From NCBI RefSeq assembly GCF_002214545.1, contig NZ_CP015105.1:310001-374000 (forward strand): a DNA stretch of 64,000 bases. Reading direction: 5' to 3'. Numbering within the stretch: the stretch's first letter is position 1; each line of letters starts with the position of its first letter. This document shows positions 25,231 through 32,928 of this stretch, one piece after another. The notes beneath the pieces are model-generated. The model was not told the DNA's origin. It was given only the letters and a program-made list of their open reading frames with translations, and did no database searches. This DNA is from Thermococcus thioreducens (GTDB lineage Archaea > Methanobacteriota_B > Thermococci > Thermococcales > Thermococcaceae). Position numbers and translations under genes: made by a program.

Positions 25231-26031
25231 TCAAACTCCCCATCTCACGGTCTTTATTAACCTGATAGTCTCAATGACTATGAACCCCACACCACCAATG
25301 ACGATGGCCTCAAGCAACACCGGCGAGCTGAAGGAGTACGCGTTGTAAAGGATTGAATAGACGAACGCACCCCACATTATGAACTGGAGGGCCGTCAACA
25401 GCTCCAGAACTATCTTCGCTGTCTTTGTGTTCCCCCTGGGAATCCTCAGGGCCACGGGATCACGGCCGAGGTAAGTTAACCCAATAAGGAACAGGAAAGC
25501 ACCGAGGGGTATTAGGAAAGCTCCGACCGACTTAGGCTCGAAGCGGTCGGCGATTCCCTGGGCATTAAAGTGAGTTGCTATGATCTCGGGCATTTTCTCC
25601 CAGCTCACCCAGAGAAGAAGCAGGTACGAGAAGAGGAGAGTCAGCTGAACCACCAGATAGGGCTTGACGTCCACCCTTTCAAGGGGCTTTGGCTTCCCCT
25701 CAGCTGGGGTTGAGATGGTCTCGCGCTCAAAGGTTTCCTTTGCTATGGCGTAGCTCCTCCAGGTTATTATCGAGACCCCTATGAGCATCACCACGATCAG
25801 GATAATGATGTTCCCCGTTAAGCCGAGAATCCCCAGGAAAACGCCGAGTACCATGAAGGCCTTTCCTGCGAAAGTGTTTGCGTCTCTCCAGGCTTCCTCC
25901 GAGAGGTAGGTGTAGCCTATCCTCACCCCTATCGCGTGGTTGGGCCTGTCCCTGTAGAGGTACGTCAGGAATCCGGCCAGAAACATGGTGGCTGAGATGA
26001 AAAGCCCAAAGGTTACCTCGGGACTCATCAT
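25231..26031 (-). CDS. SdpI/DUF1648 membrane protein
   Basis: A 266-aa protein. The SdpI block AIGVRIGYTYLSEEAWRDAN is near residues 33-52, and a DUF1648 block EIIATHFNAQGIADRFEPKS lies at about 165-185. The combination is that of full-length SdpI proteins, while the downstream neighbour has lost the DUF1648 motif. It overlaps the PadR regulator by 4 nt, as bacterial sdpI is paired with a regulator gene. Confidence 0.8.
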   Translation of the reverse strand: MMSPEVTFGLFISATMFLAGFLTYLYRDRPNHAIGVRIGYTYLSEEAWRDANTFAGKAFMVLGVFLGILGLTGNIIILIVVMLIGVSIITWRSYAIAKETFERETISTPAEGKPKPLERVDVKPYLVVQLTLLFSYLLLLWVSWEKMPEIIATHFNAQGIADRFEPKSVGAFLIPLGAFLFLIGLTYLGRDPVALRIPRGNTKTAKIVLELLTALQFIMWGAFVYSILYNAYSFSSPVLLEAIVIGGVGFIVIETIRLIKTVRWGV

Positions 26032-26396
26032 TTTCCCATCTCCATCCTCTCAAGCGTCTCCATTATCGCCCCTATCTCCATCCTCAGCTCGCTCAGGACT
26101 TCCCTGCCCAGCTTCGTCAGGGAGTAGTACTTCCTCGGCCTTCCGCCAACCTCGGCCCAGGTGTCCTGAACCAGCCCGGTCTTTTTCAGGCTCTTGAGGA
26201 TGTCGTACAGGGCCCCTTCACTGGGCACGATTCTGCCGTCGCTGAGTTCGATTAACCTCTTCCGTATCGCGTAGCCGTGGAGCTCTTCCTCCCTCTCCAG
26301 GAGCAGGAGCACCAGGTACGAGTAGAGCCCAGAGCGGAGGTCTTTTCTCAGCTTCTTGAGGGCTTTCTCCTTTCTGTCAACCAGCACGTCGCTCAC
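26028..26396 (-). CDS. PadR-family transcriptional regulator
   Basis: A 122-aa winged-helix protein (SYLVLLLLEREEELHGYAIRKRL..., SEGALYDILKSLKKTGLV, GGRPRKYYSLTKLG). The GRPRKYY wing is a PadR hallmark. It starts with GTG at 26396 overlapping the stop of the YhfC-type gene (GTGA). Likely represses the operon that holds the SdpI proteins and the membrane protease. Confidence 0.9.
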   Translation of the reverse strand: MSDVLVDRKEKALKKLRKDLRSGLYSYLVLLLLEREEELHGYAIRKRLIELSDGRIVPSEGALYDILKSLKKTGLVQDTWAEVGGRPRKYYSLTKLGREVLSELRMEIGAIMETLERMEMGK

Positions 26397-27097
26397 CACA
26401 GGGCTTCCTCTTCCTTCGGGAGCTCGACCTTTGCCTTTGGAATCATGTAATAGAGCAGCCCCAGTGCGGCGAGGGCGGTTATAAACTCTACCGCGTACAT
26501 GACCGGCTCGCTTTTCGTGAGCTGGTAATAAGCTGCCAGGGAATCGATGAGGGTATGAATACCTATCATGGCGAGGAGTCCCTCCTTCCCGTAGCCTTCG
26601 CTGTAAGTATAGGCCAGGTATATCCCTGTCCCAACGTGGAAGAGCACCACGAAGTAGCGCTCCACCATTGAGAGGAGCGCCGTGCTTAACGGTACGTCGA
26701 GCGGTTTTCCGGTCGCCATAGCTCCGGCGAGGGCCGCCCCGGCTATGAGGAAGACCTCCGTTACTCCGAAGCCCAGCCCCATGAACAGGCCGGTGTTCAG
26801 ACTCTTCCCCTTTACCAGGAGGTATTTTGCCCCCTCCTGAACTATGCCGGCGATGAGTCCGAACCATATCGAGACACCCACGACGAAGGCCGTCCCCCTG
26901 GCTATGACGTCTGCGTTGGACTTTATCCCCATTCCGAGGAGCGGGAGCTGCTGGAGGGGATTCTGGATTATCATCGCAATGAAGAAGGCCGCTAAGCCTA
27001 AGAGAAACTCGCCCCACCTCTGCTTTTCGAAGCCGAGGAAGTACAGCGTTGCCCATGCCAGCAGTCCGCCGAGTATGGGGAACGGAAGGAGGTACAT
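26393..27097 (-). CDS. YhfC-family intramembrane metalloprotease-like protein
   Basis: A 234-aa protein with about seven helices and the YhfC/CAAX-protease-like signature: VQEGAKYLL (Glu-Glu type motif), LFHVGTG and GIHTLIDSL, which supply Glu and two His ligands. The start at ATG 27097 follows GGAGGAG. It is between YbjQ and PadR and overlaps both, so probably co-regulated. Substrate unknown. Confidence 0.8.
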   Translation of the reverse strand: MYLLPFPILGGLLAWATLYFLGFEKQRWGEFLLGLAAFFIAMIIQNPLQQLPLLGMGIKSNADVIARGTAFVVGVSIWFGLIAGIVQEGAKYLLVKGKSLNTGLFMGLGFGVTEVFLIAGAALAGAMATGKPLDVPLSTALLSMVERYFVVLFHVGTGIYLAYTYSEGYGKEGLLAMIGIHTLIDSLAAYYQLTKSEPVMYAVEFITALAALGLLYYMIPKAKVELPKEEEALW

Positions 27098-27099
27098 GC

Positions 27100-27435
27100 T
27101 CACTCCTCCAGCTTTTCAACGACCACCGCCGTACCGTAGGCGTATATCTCAGCCATGCCCGAGGCAACAGCTGAAGTCATGAAGCGGACCCCTATGACGG
27201 CATTGGCCCCCATGTCCTCCGCGTGGAGCCTCATCCTCCTCAGCGCCTCCTCCCTGGCCTCTGCCAGCATCTGGGTGTACTCCTGCACTTCACCGCCCTT
27301 CAGGTTCTTGAAGAATGCCATTATGTCCCTCCCGACGTGGGTTGCCCTGACTATGCCACCCCTGGCAAGGCCTCTGACCTCGACCACCCTATACCCCGGA
27401 ATTTTCTCGGTGGTCGTTATGATGAACTCATCCAT
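27100..27435 (-). CDS. YbjQ/UPF0145 (DUF74) family protein
   Basis: A 111-aa soluble protein: ITTTEKIPGYRVVEVRGLARGGIVRA and GANAVIGVRFMTS are family hallmarks. Members form pentamers; the name heavy-metal-binding is not well supported. ATG at 27435 follows GGTGGTGGG. It is the first gene of the YbjQ-YhfC-PadR-SdpI run. Confidence 0.88.
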   Translation of the reverse strand: MDEFIITTTEKIPGYRVVEVRGLARGGIVRATHVGRDIMAFFKNLKGGEVQEYTQMLAEAREEALRRMRLHAEDMGANAVIGVRFMTSAVASGMAEIYAYGTAVVVEKLEE

Positions 27436-27522
27436 ACCCACCACCCCGATGCATCGAACTTCGAGGTATTATCTGCTTTAGAATATTTAAGGATTTCTGT
27501 CCGGAAAAAGAATGGAGAAGAA

Positions 27523-28110
27523 TCAGGCCGAGTGGTAGTATATCACGTAGGTGTCACCGTCGTCGTAGACCTCCTGCGGCGCGACTCCGTTGAGGTACTT
27601 CCAGCTGAAGCCGGGGTTTGCATCTATATCCGGTCCGCCGGCGGCTATGTAGGATGCCCACACAAGCTCTGAGCAGTAGTAGCTGTCACCGTAGACCTGC
27701 TTCGTCCACCAGCCCCAGTCGTAGGGCTTGCCCAGCTGTTGGAGGGCGAAGGAAACCGCGTTCTGCCTTACGTAGTCGGTGGTGGCAACGCGCAGAACCG
27801 CAACCGTGTCGTACCTCCTGAGGAAGTCTGAGAGATAAACAAGTCTGACCGCACTTGGGTCATCCCATGCCTCAACGACAACCCAGTCGTTTGCGTAGTA
27901 GTCATAGTAGGCTATGATCCCTGTGTGCGTCCAGTAGCCTGGGATTACGATGCTGCTCAATGGGTTGTGTCCTATGACGATGTCTCCGGGCACTATTCCG
28001 GTTGGGTATGGGTGGTAGTAGTTTGAACCGCCCAGACTGCCGGATGCTGCAACCGGATTCAACATTGTCGCGAGTATCAACAGGGCAACTATTGGAGCGG
28101 CCGTTTTCAT
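27523..28110 (-). CDS. Secreted YiiX/NlpC-P60 superfamily cysteine hydrolase
   Basis: A 195-aa exported protein. The signal peptide ends near NPVAAS. The permuted papain-like order is visible: GDIVIGHN, His in WTHTGIIAYYD, then the nucleophile Cys in YYCSELVW. Such enzymes cleave amide or ester bonds in peptides or lipids. Start at ATG 28110 with GGAGGTG. In Thermococcales, which lack murein, the substrate is unknown. Confidence 0.82.
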   Translation of the reverse strand: MKTAAPIVALLILATMLNPVAASGSLGGSNYYHPYPTGIVPGDIVIGHNPLSSIVIPGYWTHTGIIAYYDYYANDWVVVEAWDDPSAVRLVYLSDFLRRYDTVAVLRVATTDYVRQNAVSFALQQLGKPYDWGWWTKQVYGDSYYCSELVWASYIAAGGPDIDANPGFSWKYLNGVAPQEVYDDGDTYVIYYHSA

Positions 28111-28279
28111 TCGGAACACCTCCAAAATATTGAAAAAATTTAGTGCATTAATGTTTAATAAAGATTTCGGTTGCACGTTTGTGGCATATAATGTATTTTT
28201 ACGTTCACTAAAACACTGTACACTTCTGCGAATCGGTGATGATTTAAAGGGTTCCTTCCAACATTTGTTGGTGGGTTCA

Positions 28280-29302
28280 ATGCACGAAGTTTCGAGCCGC
28301 GAGATACTGAAAACCCTTCGAGAGCTCAACGCTGAGCGGGTACTCATCCAGACACCTGAGGGGCTGAAGAGAGAGGCCCAGTCTCTGGCCGACTTCCTTG
28401 AGGAGAACGGGATCGAGGCAATAATAAGCGGGGACATAAACTACGGCGCCTGCGATCCGGCCGATAGGGAAGCAAAGCTACTCGGCTGCGACGCACTGAT
28501 ACACCTCGGTCACAGCTACATGCGCCTCCATCTGGAGGTTCCCACGATATTTATCCCGGCCTTTGCCGGGGTGGACGTTGTTCCGGCCCTGGAGAAGAAT
28601 CTGGGGGAAGTCCGAAAGCTCGGGAAGAGGATAGCCCTCGTCACGACGGCCCAGCACATTCACCAGCTCAGAAGGGCGAAGGAGTTCCTGGAAGGGAAAG
28701 GCTTTGAGGTCCTAATCGGAAAGGGCGACTCCCGCGTTTCTTGGCCCGGCCAGGTTCTCGGATGTAACTTTACGGCGGCAAAGGTTGATGCGGAAGGAGT
28801 TCTCTTCATCGGCGCCGGCTATTTCCACCCCCTCGGCGTTGCGGTCGCGACGGGTAAACCGACCTTGGCGGTCAACCCCTACTCCGGCGATGCTATGTGG
28901 ATGGACCGGGAGTCTGAGAGACTCATAAGGAAGCGCTGGGCTCAGATAGCAAAGGCCATGGACGCTCAAAAGTTCGGCGTAGTAACCAGCACCAAAAAGG
29001 GCCAGCTTCGCTTGGCTGAGGCGAAGCGCATCGTCAACCTCCTCCGGGAGCACGGGAAATACGCGAGGCTCATAGCCATGAACCACATTAACTACCCGGC
29101 TTTGGAAGGCTTCGACTTCGATGCTTACGTCGTCGTTGCCTGTCCCCGAGTGCCTATAGACGACTACGAGAACTGGAGGAAGCCCGTGCTGACGCCGGCC
29201 GAGGTGGAGGTACTGCTTGGCCTCCGCGAGGACTACGCTTTCGATGAGATACTCGGGGCTGAACGAAAATTCGATGAGCCTCTTGGAGTGAGTGTCAGGT
29301 AG
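28280..29302 (+). CDS. dph2: Diphthamide synthase radical-SAM subunit Dph2
   Basis: A 340-aa enzyme that adds the 3-amino-3-carboxypropyl group from SAM to His of elongation factor aEF2. The three Fe-S cysteines sit in three domains: Cys58 (NYGACDPAD), Cys162 (LGCNFT) and Cys288 (VVACPRV), the non-classical radical-SAM arrangement. Start at ATG 28280 with GGTGGG; TATA box TGATTTAAAGG near 28238-28248. Full length. Confidence 0.95.
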   Translation: MHEVSSREILKTLRELNAERVLIQTPEGLKREAQSLADFLEENGIEAIISGDINYGACDPADREAKLLGCDALIHLGHSYMRLHLEVPTIFIPAFAGVDVVPALEKNLGEVRKLGKRIALVTTAQHIHQLRRAKEFLEGKGFEVLIGKGDSRVSWPGQVLGCNFTAAKVDAEGVLFIGAGYFHPLGVAVATGKPTLAVNPYSGDAMWMDRESERLIRKRWAQIAKAMDAQKFGVVTSTKKGQLRLAEAKRIVNLLREHGKYARLIAMNHINYPALEGFDFDAYVVVACPRVPIDDYENWRKPVLTPAEVEVLLGLREDYAFDEILGAERKFDEPLGVSVR

Positions 29303-29564
29303 CTCTACCGCTCCTTTCAAGGCTCCTCAGAACGTTTAGGGCATCCTCCCGCGTTCTTACCCGCACTCTGATGCCATTTTCATTTGCCAAATCTTGTATC
29401 AACTTTTTAGTTGGAAACTCGCCGAGAAAAGTTGTTAATGTCGTGTATATACTTTCGGGGTCTCCCTGTTCTTCAAGCTCTTTCATGGCGTATTCAACAC
29501 ATTCGATCATTGCACTCAAAAAGCTGTGCTTTCTTCGGAGAGTTTTGAGTACCTCTTCGGCCAT
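29295..29564 (-). CDS. NitrOD5-like small domain protein, 89 aa
   Basis: A helical protein. The C-terminal half PESIYTTLTTFLGEFPTKKLIQDL...REDALNVLRSLE aligns with the next gene's PRTFYTALKELFGEFAARVFIYDL...IEDMITALEGYL, so the two are paralogous. Both resemble the NitrOD5 output domain seen in archaeal signalling proteins. ATG at 29564 follows GGTGAATAGG. They appear to act with the KaiC-like ATPase upstream. Confidence 0.6.
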   Translation of the reverse strand: MAEEVLKTLRRKHSFLSAMIECVEYAMKELEEQGDPESIYTTLTTFLGEFPTKKLIQDLANENGIRVRVRTREDALNVLRSLERSGRAT

Positions 29565-29566
29565 AC

Positions 29567-29863
29567 CTATTCACCGAGATACCCCTCCAAGGCCGTTATC
29601 ATATCCTCGATATCGGTTGATTTAATTGGAATGTCTAGTTCTTTTATGAGGTCGTAGATGAAGACTCTCGCCGCGAACTCTCCAAAAAGCTCTTTGAGAG
29701 CAGTGTAAAAAGTGCGGGGATTGTCTTCTATGATTTCTATGCCCTTCCCGTATTTAGAAAGAAGGTATGTGTTAATTGTGGCTTCAAAAGGTTTCCCCAA
29801 CTTCTGGAGGATTTCATGGGTTGTAACGGCCACAAATGCGGGGGTTATCTTGATGCTACTCAA
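29567..29863 (-). CDS. NitrOD5-like small domain protein, 98 aa
   Basis: A helical protein with the ILQKLGKPFEATINTYLLSKYGKGIE...NPRTFYTALKELFG pattern of NitrOD5. It starts at TTG 29863, which is overlapped by the KaiC stop; GGGGGTG 7 nt upstream supports it. It is the middle gene of three co-transcribed with the KaiC-like ATPase. Predicted signalling partner by inference. Confidence 0.65.
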   Translation of the reverse strand: MSSIKITPAFVAVTTHEILQKLGKPFEATINTYLLSKYGKGIEIIEDNPRTFYTALKELFGEFAARVFIYDLIKELDIPIKSTDIEDMITALEGYLGE

Positions 29864-31217
29864 TTATAACACCCCCTTCACCTATGTAGAACTCTTTGAG
29901 CAATGGTTTGTGTTCAGAATGCCTTGACTTGAGCACAAGTATGCGGCGTTCCATGGATTCCCCCGGGTGTTTGGGCAGCTGGTAATCGAGTACTATTATC
30001 GTATCCATTAATGTGCTGAACCCTGTAGAAATAAACCCCTCGGCGCTCCTAGACGTGTGAGTCAGGATAAACGTAATTCCCCTTTCCTTGGTCAACAGCT
30101 GGAGGTATCTCAGGGCCTTTATAAAATCCCTCTCATCCATGTGGCTTTTCATGGCAGACAGGGAATCTATGACTAGGACATCTGACGATGTTTCATCCAA
30201 TAACTTTCTTATTGTCGCGTAATACTGAACGGGGGTCTTCGCTTCCGGAACCATGGCCACGATTTTAATATTGCCTGTGAGCCCCAGCTTGGTCATGGCT
30301 TCCTGTATTGCGCCAATTGACTCCTCGAAGGTTATGTAGAGCACGTTTTTACCCTTTTTGGCCATGTTGGATGCTATCGTGAGGGCCAGTATCGTTTTGC
30401 CACTGCCGGTGGGCCCTGTTATCATCGTAATACTGCCTTTGTATAGTCCTCCGCCGATCAGGTCATCGAGTACGGGCATGCCCGTCTCAAACCGCTCACT
30501 GGTGTCTATGCTCCTTTTGGTAAATTCCAGTTCCGGGACTGAAAGGACATCAATGCCCTCATTGGTGATTATATACTCGTAGGCGCTTTTCACTATCCGT
30601 CTGCCCCGCATTTTTGGTATTGTCAGGTACCTTTTTATGACCTCGCCTTTCCGTTCCATTTCAAGGACTATTACTCCATCTACGACGAACTCCTCAACGC
30701 CAAAACCCACCCTTTTTTCCCCGTAGGGTATCTCACCTATTAGTATGGCCAGGACATCCAGGGCATTAACGATTCTACCTATAATCGAATGGAGGAAAGA
30801 CCTCAGCATGACCTCTCCAAAGATCTGGCCCACAACGGTTACTGAGTCAAAAACTACTATCTCCGGTTGCCATTCTATCAGATCCCGGATAAGGAAGTCA
30901 ATGAATTCTTTCATCTCCTCCCTTGGCATTGTTAACATATCGTAAAACCTAAAGAGCCCCTGTTTTTCCATTTCCCGAAAATCTACACCGCTTTCCAGGG
31001 CATTTTTGTAAAATTGTTTTTTGCTTTCAGCAAAAGAGACGTACGCACCCTTTAGACCCTTCTGCAGATTGTTGTAGAGAATATGGATTGCCAGGTGGGT
31101 TTTTCCTGTCCCGGGGTTTCCCGCTATTAAAATGCTGGTTCCCTTGGAGAAACCTCCAGCAAGGGCCTTGTCAAGACTGGGTATGCCGGTGGCTATTAGC
31201 CCCATTTTTTCTCCCAT
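29856..31217 (-). CDS. Two-domain KaiC-like ATPase
   Basis: A 453-aa protein with two RecA-like domains. Domain 1 starts LIATGIPSLDKALAGG with Walker A GNPGTGKTH; domain 2 starts FETGMPVLDDLIGGG with GPTGSGKTI and Walker B DVLVIDSLSAM. The second has the paired EE of KaiC (FEES). The order matches archaeal KaiC-like signalling ATPases. TATA centre is about 25 nt before the ATG at 31217, so it is leaderless. Two small NitrOD5-like genes follow. Confidence 0.88.
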   Translation of the reverse strand: MGEKMGLIATGIPSLDKALAGGFSKGTSILIAGNPGTGKTHLAIHILYNNLQKGLKGAYVSFAESKKQFYKNALESGVDFREMEKQGLFRFYDMLTMPREEMKEFIDFLIRDLIEWQPEIVVFDSVTVVGQIFGEVMLRSFLHSIIGRIVNALDVLAILIGEIPYGEKRVGFGVEEFVVDGVIVLEMERKGEVIKRYLTIPKMRGRRIVKSAYEYIITNEGIDVLSVPELEFTKRSIDTSERFETGMPVLDDLIGGGLYKGSITMITGPTGSGKTILALTIASNMAKKGKNVLYITFEESIGAIQEAMTKLGLTGNIKIVAMVPEAKTPVQYYATIRKLLDETSSDVLVIDSLSAMKSHMDERDFIKALRYLQLLTKERGITFILTHTSRSAEGFISTGFSTLMDTIIVLDYQLPKHPGESMERRILVLKSRHSEHKPLLKEFYIGEGGVIIE

Positions 31218-31236
31218 GGGGATATTATTGCAGTAA

Positions 31237-31246
31237 AAATATAAAT
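31237..31246 (-). promoter_or_regulatory. TATA box of the KaiC-like gene
   Basis: On the reverse strand ATTTATATTT, centred 25 nt before the ATG at 31217. There is no ribosome-binding site, which decides for a leaderless start. The METTL5-type gene is divergent. Confidence 0.6.
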
Positions 31247-31278
31247 ACATTTCGTTAGAATTTTGGAAGGGGGATAAT

Positions 31279-31890
31279 GTGAAAAAAAAGCACCTCGCCA
31301 TTGCCCTTTCGAGGCTGGGCGGCTTCAGAAACCCAAAGCCCGAGCTTGAGCAGTACAGGACGCCGGGGGACGTTGCGGCAGAGCTGCTCTGGCTGGCGTA
31401 CTCGCAGGGGGACATAGGGGACAAAATCGTGGCCGACCTCGGTGCAGGGACAGGGGTTCTCTCGGCCGGGGCCTGTCTCCTTGGGGCGGAGAGGGTTTAC
31501 GCGGTTGAGGTTGACGGTGATGCTGTGGAGGTTCTTCTTGGGAACTTGGAATCCCTCGACCTGCTGGACTGCGTTGATGTCTTTCACGGGGATGTGTCAG
31601 ATTTTTCGGAGAAAGTCGACACGGTCGTCATGAACCCGCCCTTCGGCAGCCAGAACCCCCACGCGGACAGGCCGTTTTTGATAAAGGCCTTCGAGGTAAG
31701 CGACGTTGTTTACTCCATACACCTTGCCAAGCCAGAGGTCAGACGCTTTATCGAAGCCTTTGTGAGGGACTTCAATTTTTCAATAACACACAGAGTAACT
31801 CTTTCTTTTGAGATTCCGGCTCAGTTCTTCTTTCACCGGAAGAGGCTGGAAAGGATACCCGTCGACGTGTACAGGTTCCAACGTGTGTAA
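31279..31890 (+). CDS. METTL5-type rRNA/RNA m6A methyltransferase
   Basis: A 203-aa methyltransferase. SAM motif VADLGAGTGVLSAGACLLGA and the catalytic NPPF (VVMNPPFGSQNPHADRPFL) match archaeal homologues of METTL5, which methylates an adenosine of small-subunit rRNA with the partner Trm112. GTG at 31279 follows GAAGGGGGAT. The gene is divergent from the KaiC-like ATPase. Confidence 0.9.
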   Translation: MKKKHLAIALSRLGGFRNPKPELEQYRTPGDVAAELLWLAYSQGDIGDKIVADLGAGTGVLSAGACLLGAERVYAVEVDGDAVEVLLGNLESLDLLDCVDVFHGDVSDFSEKVDTVVMNPPFGSQNPHADRPFLIKAFEVSDVVYSIHLAKPEVRRFIEAFVRDFNFSITHRVTLSFEIPAQFFFHRKRLERIPVDVYRFQRV

Positions 31891-31951
31891 AGCGAAAACA
31901 ATATATTGGATGAAGTTCAATATCTCGTGGGTATAATGAGGGGTGAGGCCC

Positions 31952-32905
31952 ATGGATCAAATTAGGGAGCTAGTGATGTCCTGGCGGGCGATGGATATAA
32001 TAAACATTGCAAATGGAGATGAATACGTGGTTGAATCTCTCCTCGGGCTTCTGGGGGACGAAGACACAACCACCCGTTTGCGGGCACTCACAGCCATCGG
32101 AAAACTCCTCGGAGATCCTGACGGCAAGATAAAGTCCGTAGTGTTGAAAAAAGGTTTTAACCGCTTAGTGACTCTTCTGGGCGATGAAGACGGCAGGATT
32201 GTCTCAAGAACTCTGGAGGTTCTTCTCAGGCTTCTTGAGGGGGTGCAGATAGACGAGAACAGACTTCTAACGCTGATAGAAGCCTCGGTTCCGGTGGCGG
32301 AAAGGGGGGACACCTTCATATACCTCTCGCTCTTGGAGCTGTTCCGTAAACTCCAAATGCCCCCCTTAAGCTGGAGGGTGGGGGCTAAGATAGATGGACT
32401 CCTTAATGCGGACAACATATACCTGCGGACACTTGGTATGCGCCTCCTCCTCAATTCGGGAAGCCTTGATGGGAAGGGCAAAGTGGTGCTGGGGTGCATT
32501 ACTGACCTTCTGACCAGCAGTAACGTCCTGCTCATTGAGGCAGGGCTGGATTTTCTGGAGGAAGTCCTTGCGTTCCATCTCTCTCCCGATATGATGAAGC
32601 ATCTCGTAAGATTCTTGCACGTTCTTAAGGGCCTTGAAAACGGGGCCGAGAGTGTTCTTGTCCGTTCCAGGGCTTCTAGTGTGAGAACTGAAGTCGAGAG
32701 GGTGCTGTTTTCATACTACCGCTCTAGAACTGAGGAGGCACTGGAGGTAATAAAAGAACTTCTCCTTGGCAGGCACGTTGAAGAGGCCCTGCACCTTGCA
32801 TTGATACTCGGCGGAACTTCGCTCCTTTTGAGCCTGTGGACAGGCGAGAGTGGTGATCCCGATCCAAAGTTAATGGAGCTACTTATGCCTTCCAGGACGC
32901 CCTAA
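31952..32905 (+). CDS. HEAT/ARM-repeat-like protein 1
   Basis: A 317-aa alpha-helical solenoid protein with repeating LLGDEDTTTRLRALTAIGKLL-type units. No enzymatic motif or signal is seen. ATG at 31952 follows GGGGTGAG. Its N-terminus (DQIRELVMSWRAMDIINIA) matches that of the next gene (DELRELVLSWQIKEAVRLA), so they arose by duplication. Presumed protein-protein interaction module of Thermococcales. Confidence 0.75.
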   Translation: MDQIRELVMSWRAMDIINIANGDEYVVESLLGLLGDEDTTTRLRALTAIGKLLGDPDGKIKSVVLKKGFNRLVTLLGDEDGRIVSRTLEVLLRLLEGVQIDENRLLTLIEASVPVAERGDTFIYLSLLELFRKLQMPPLSWRVGAKIDGLLNADNIYLRTLGMRLLLNSGSLDGKGKVVLGCITDLLTSSNVLLIEAGLDFLEEVLAFHLSPDMMKHLVRFLHVLKGLENGAESVLVRSRASSVRTEVERVLFSYYRSRTEEALEVIKELLLGRHVEEALHLALILGGTSLLLSLWTGESGDPDPKLMELLMPSRTP

Positions 32906-32928
32906 CTCCGGATAACAAAGGGGCGAAA

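Noticed and set aside
24455-26031. A Bacillus-like Sdp toxin system
   Set aside because: No sdpC-like secreted toxin gene is next to the SdpI-like genes; only the SdpI and PadR parts are present.
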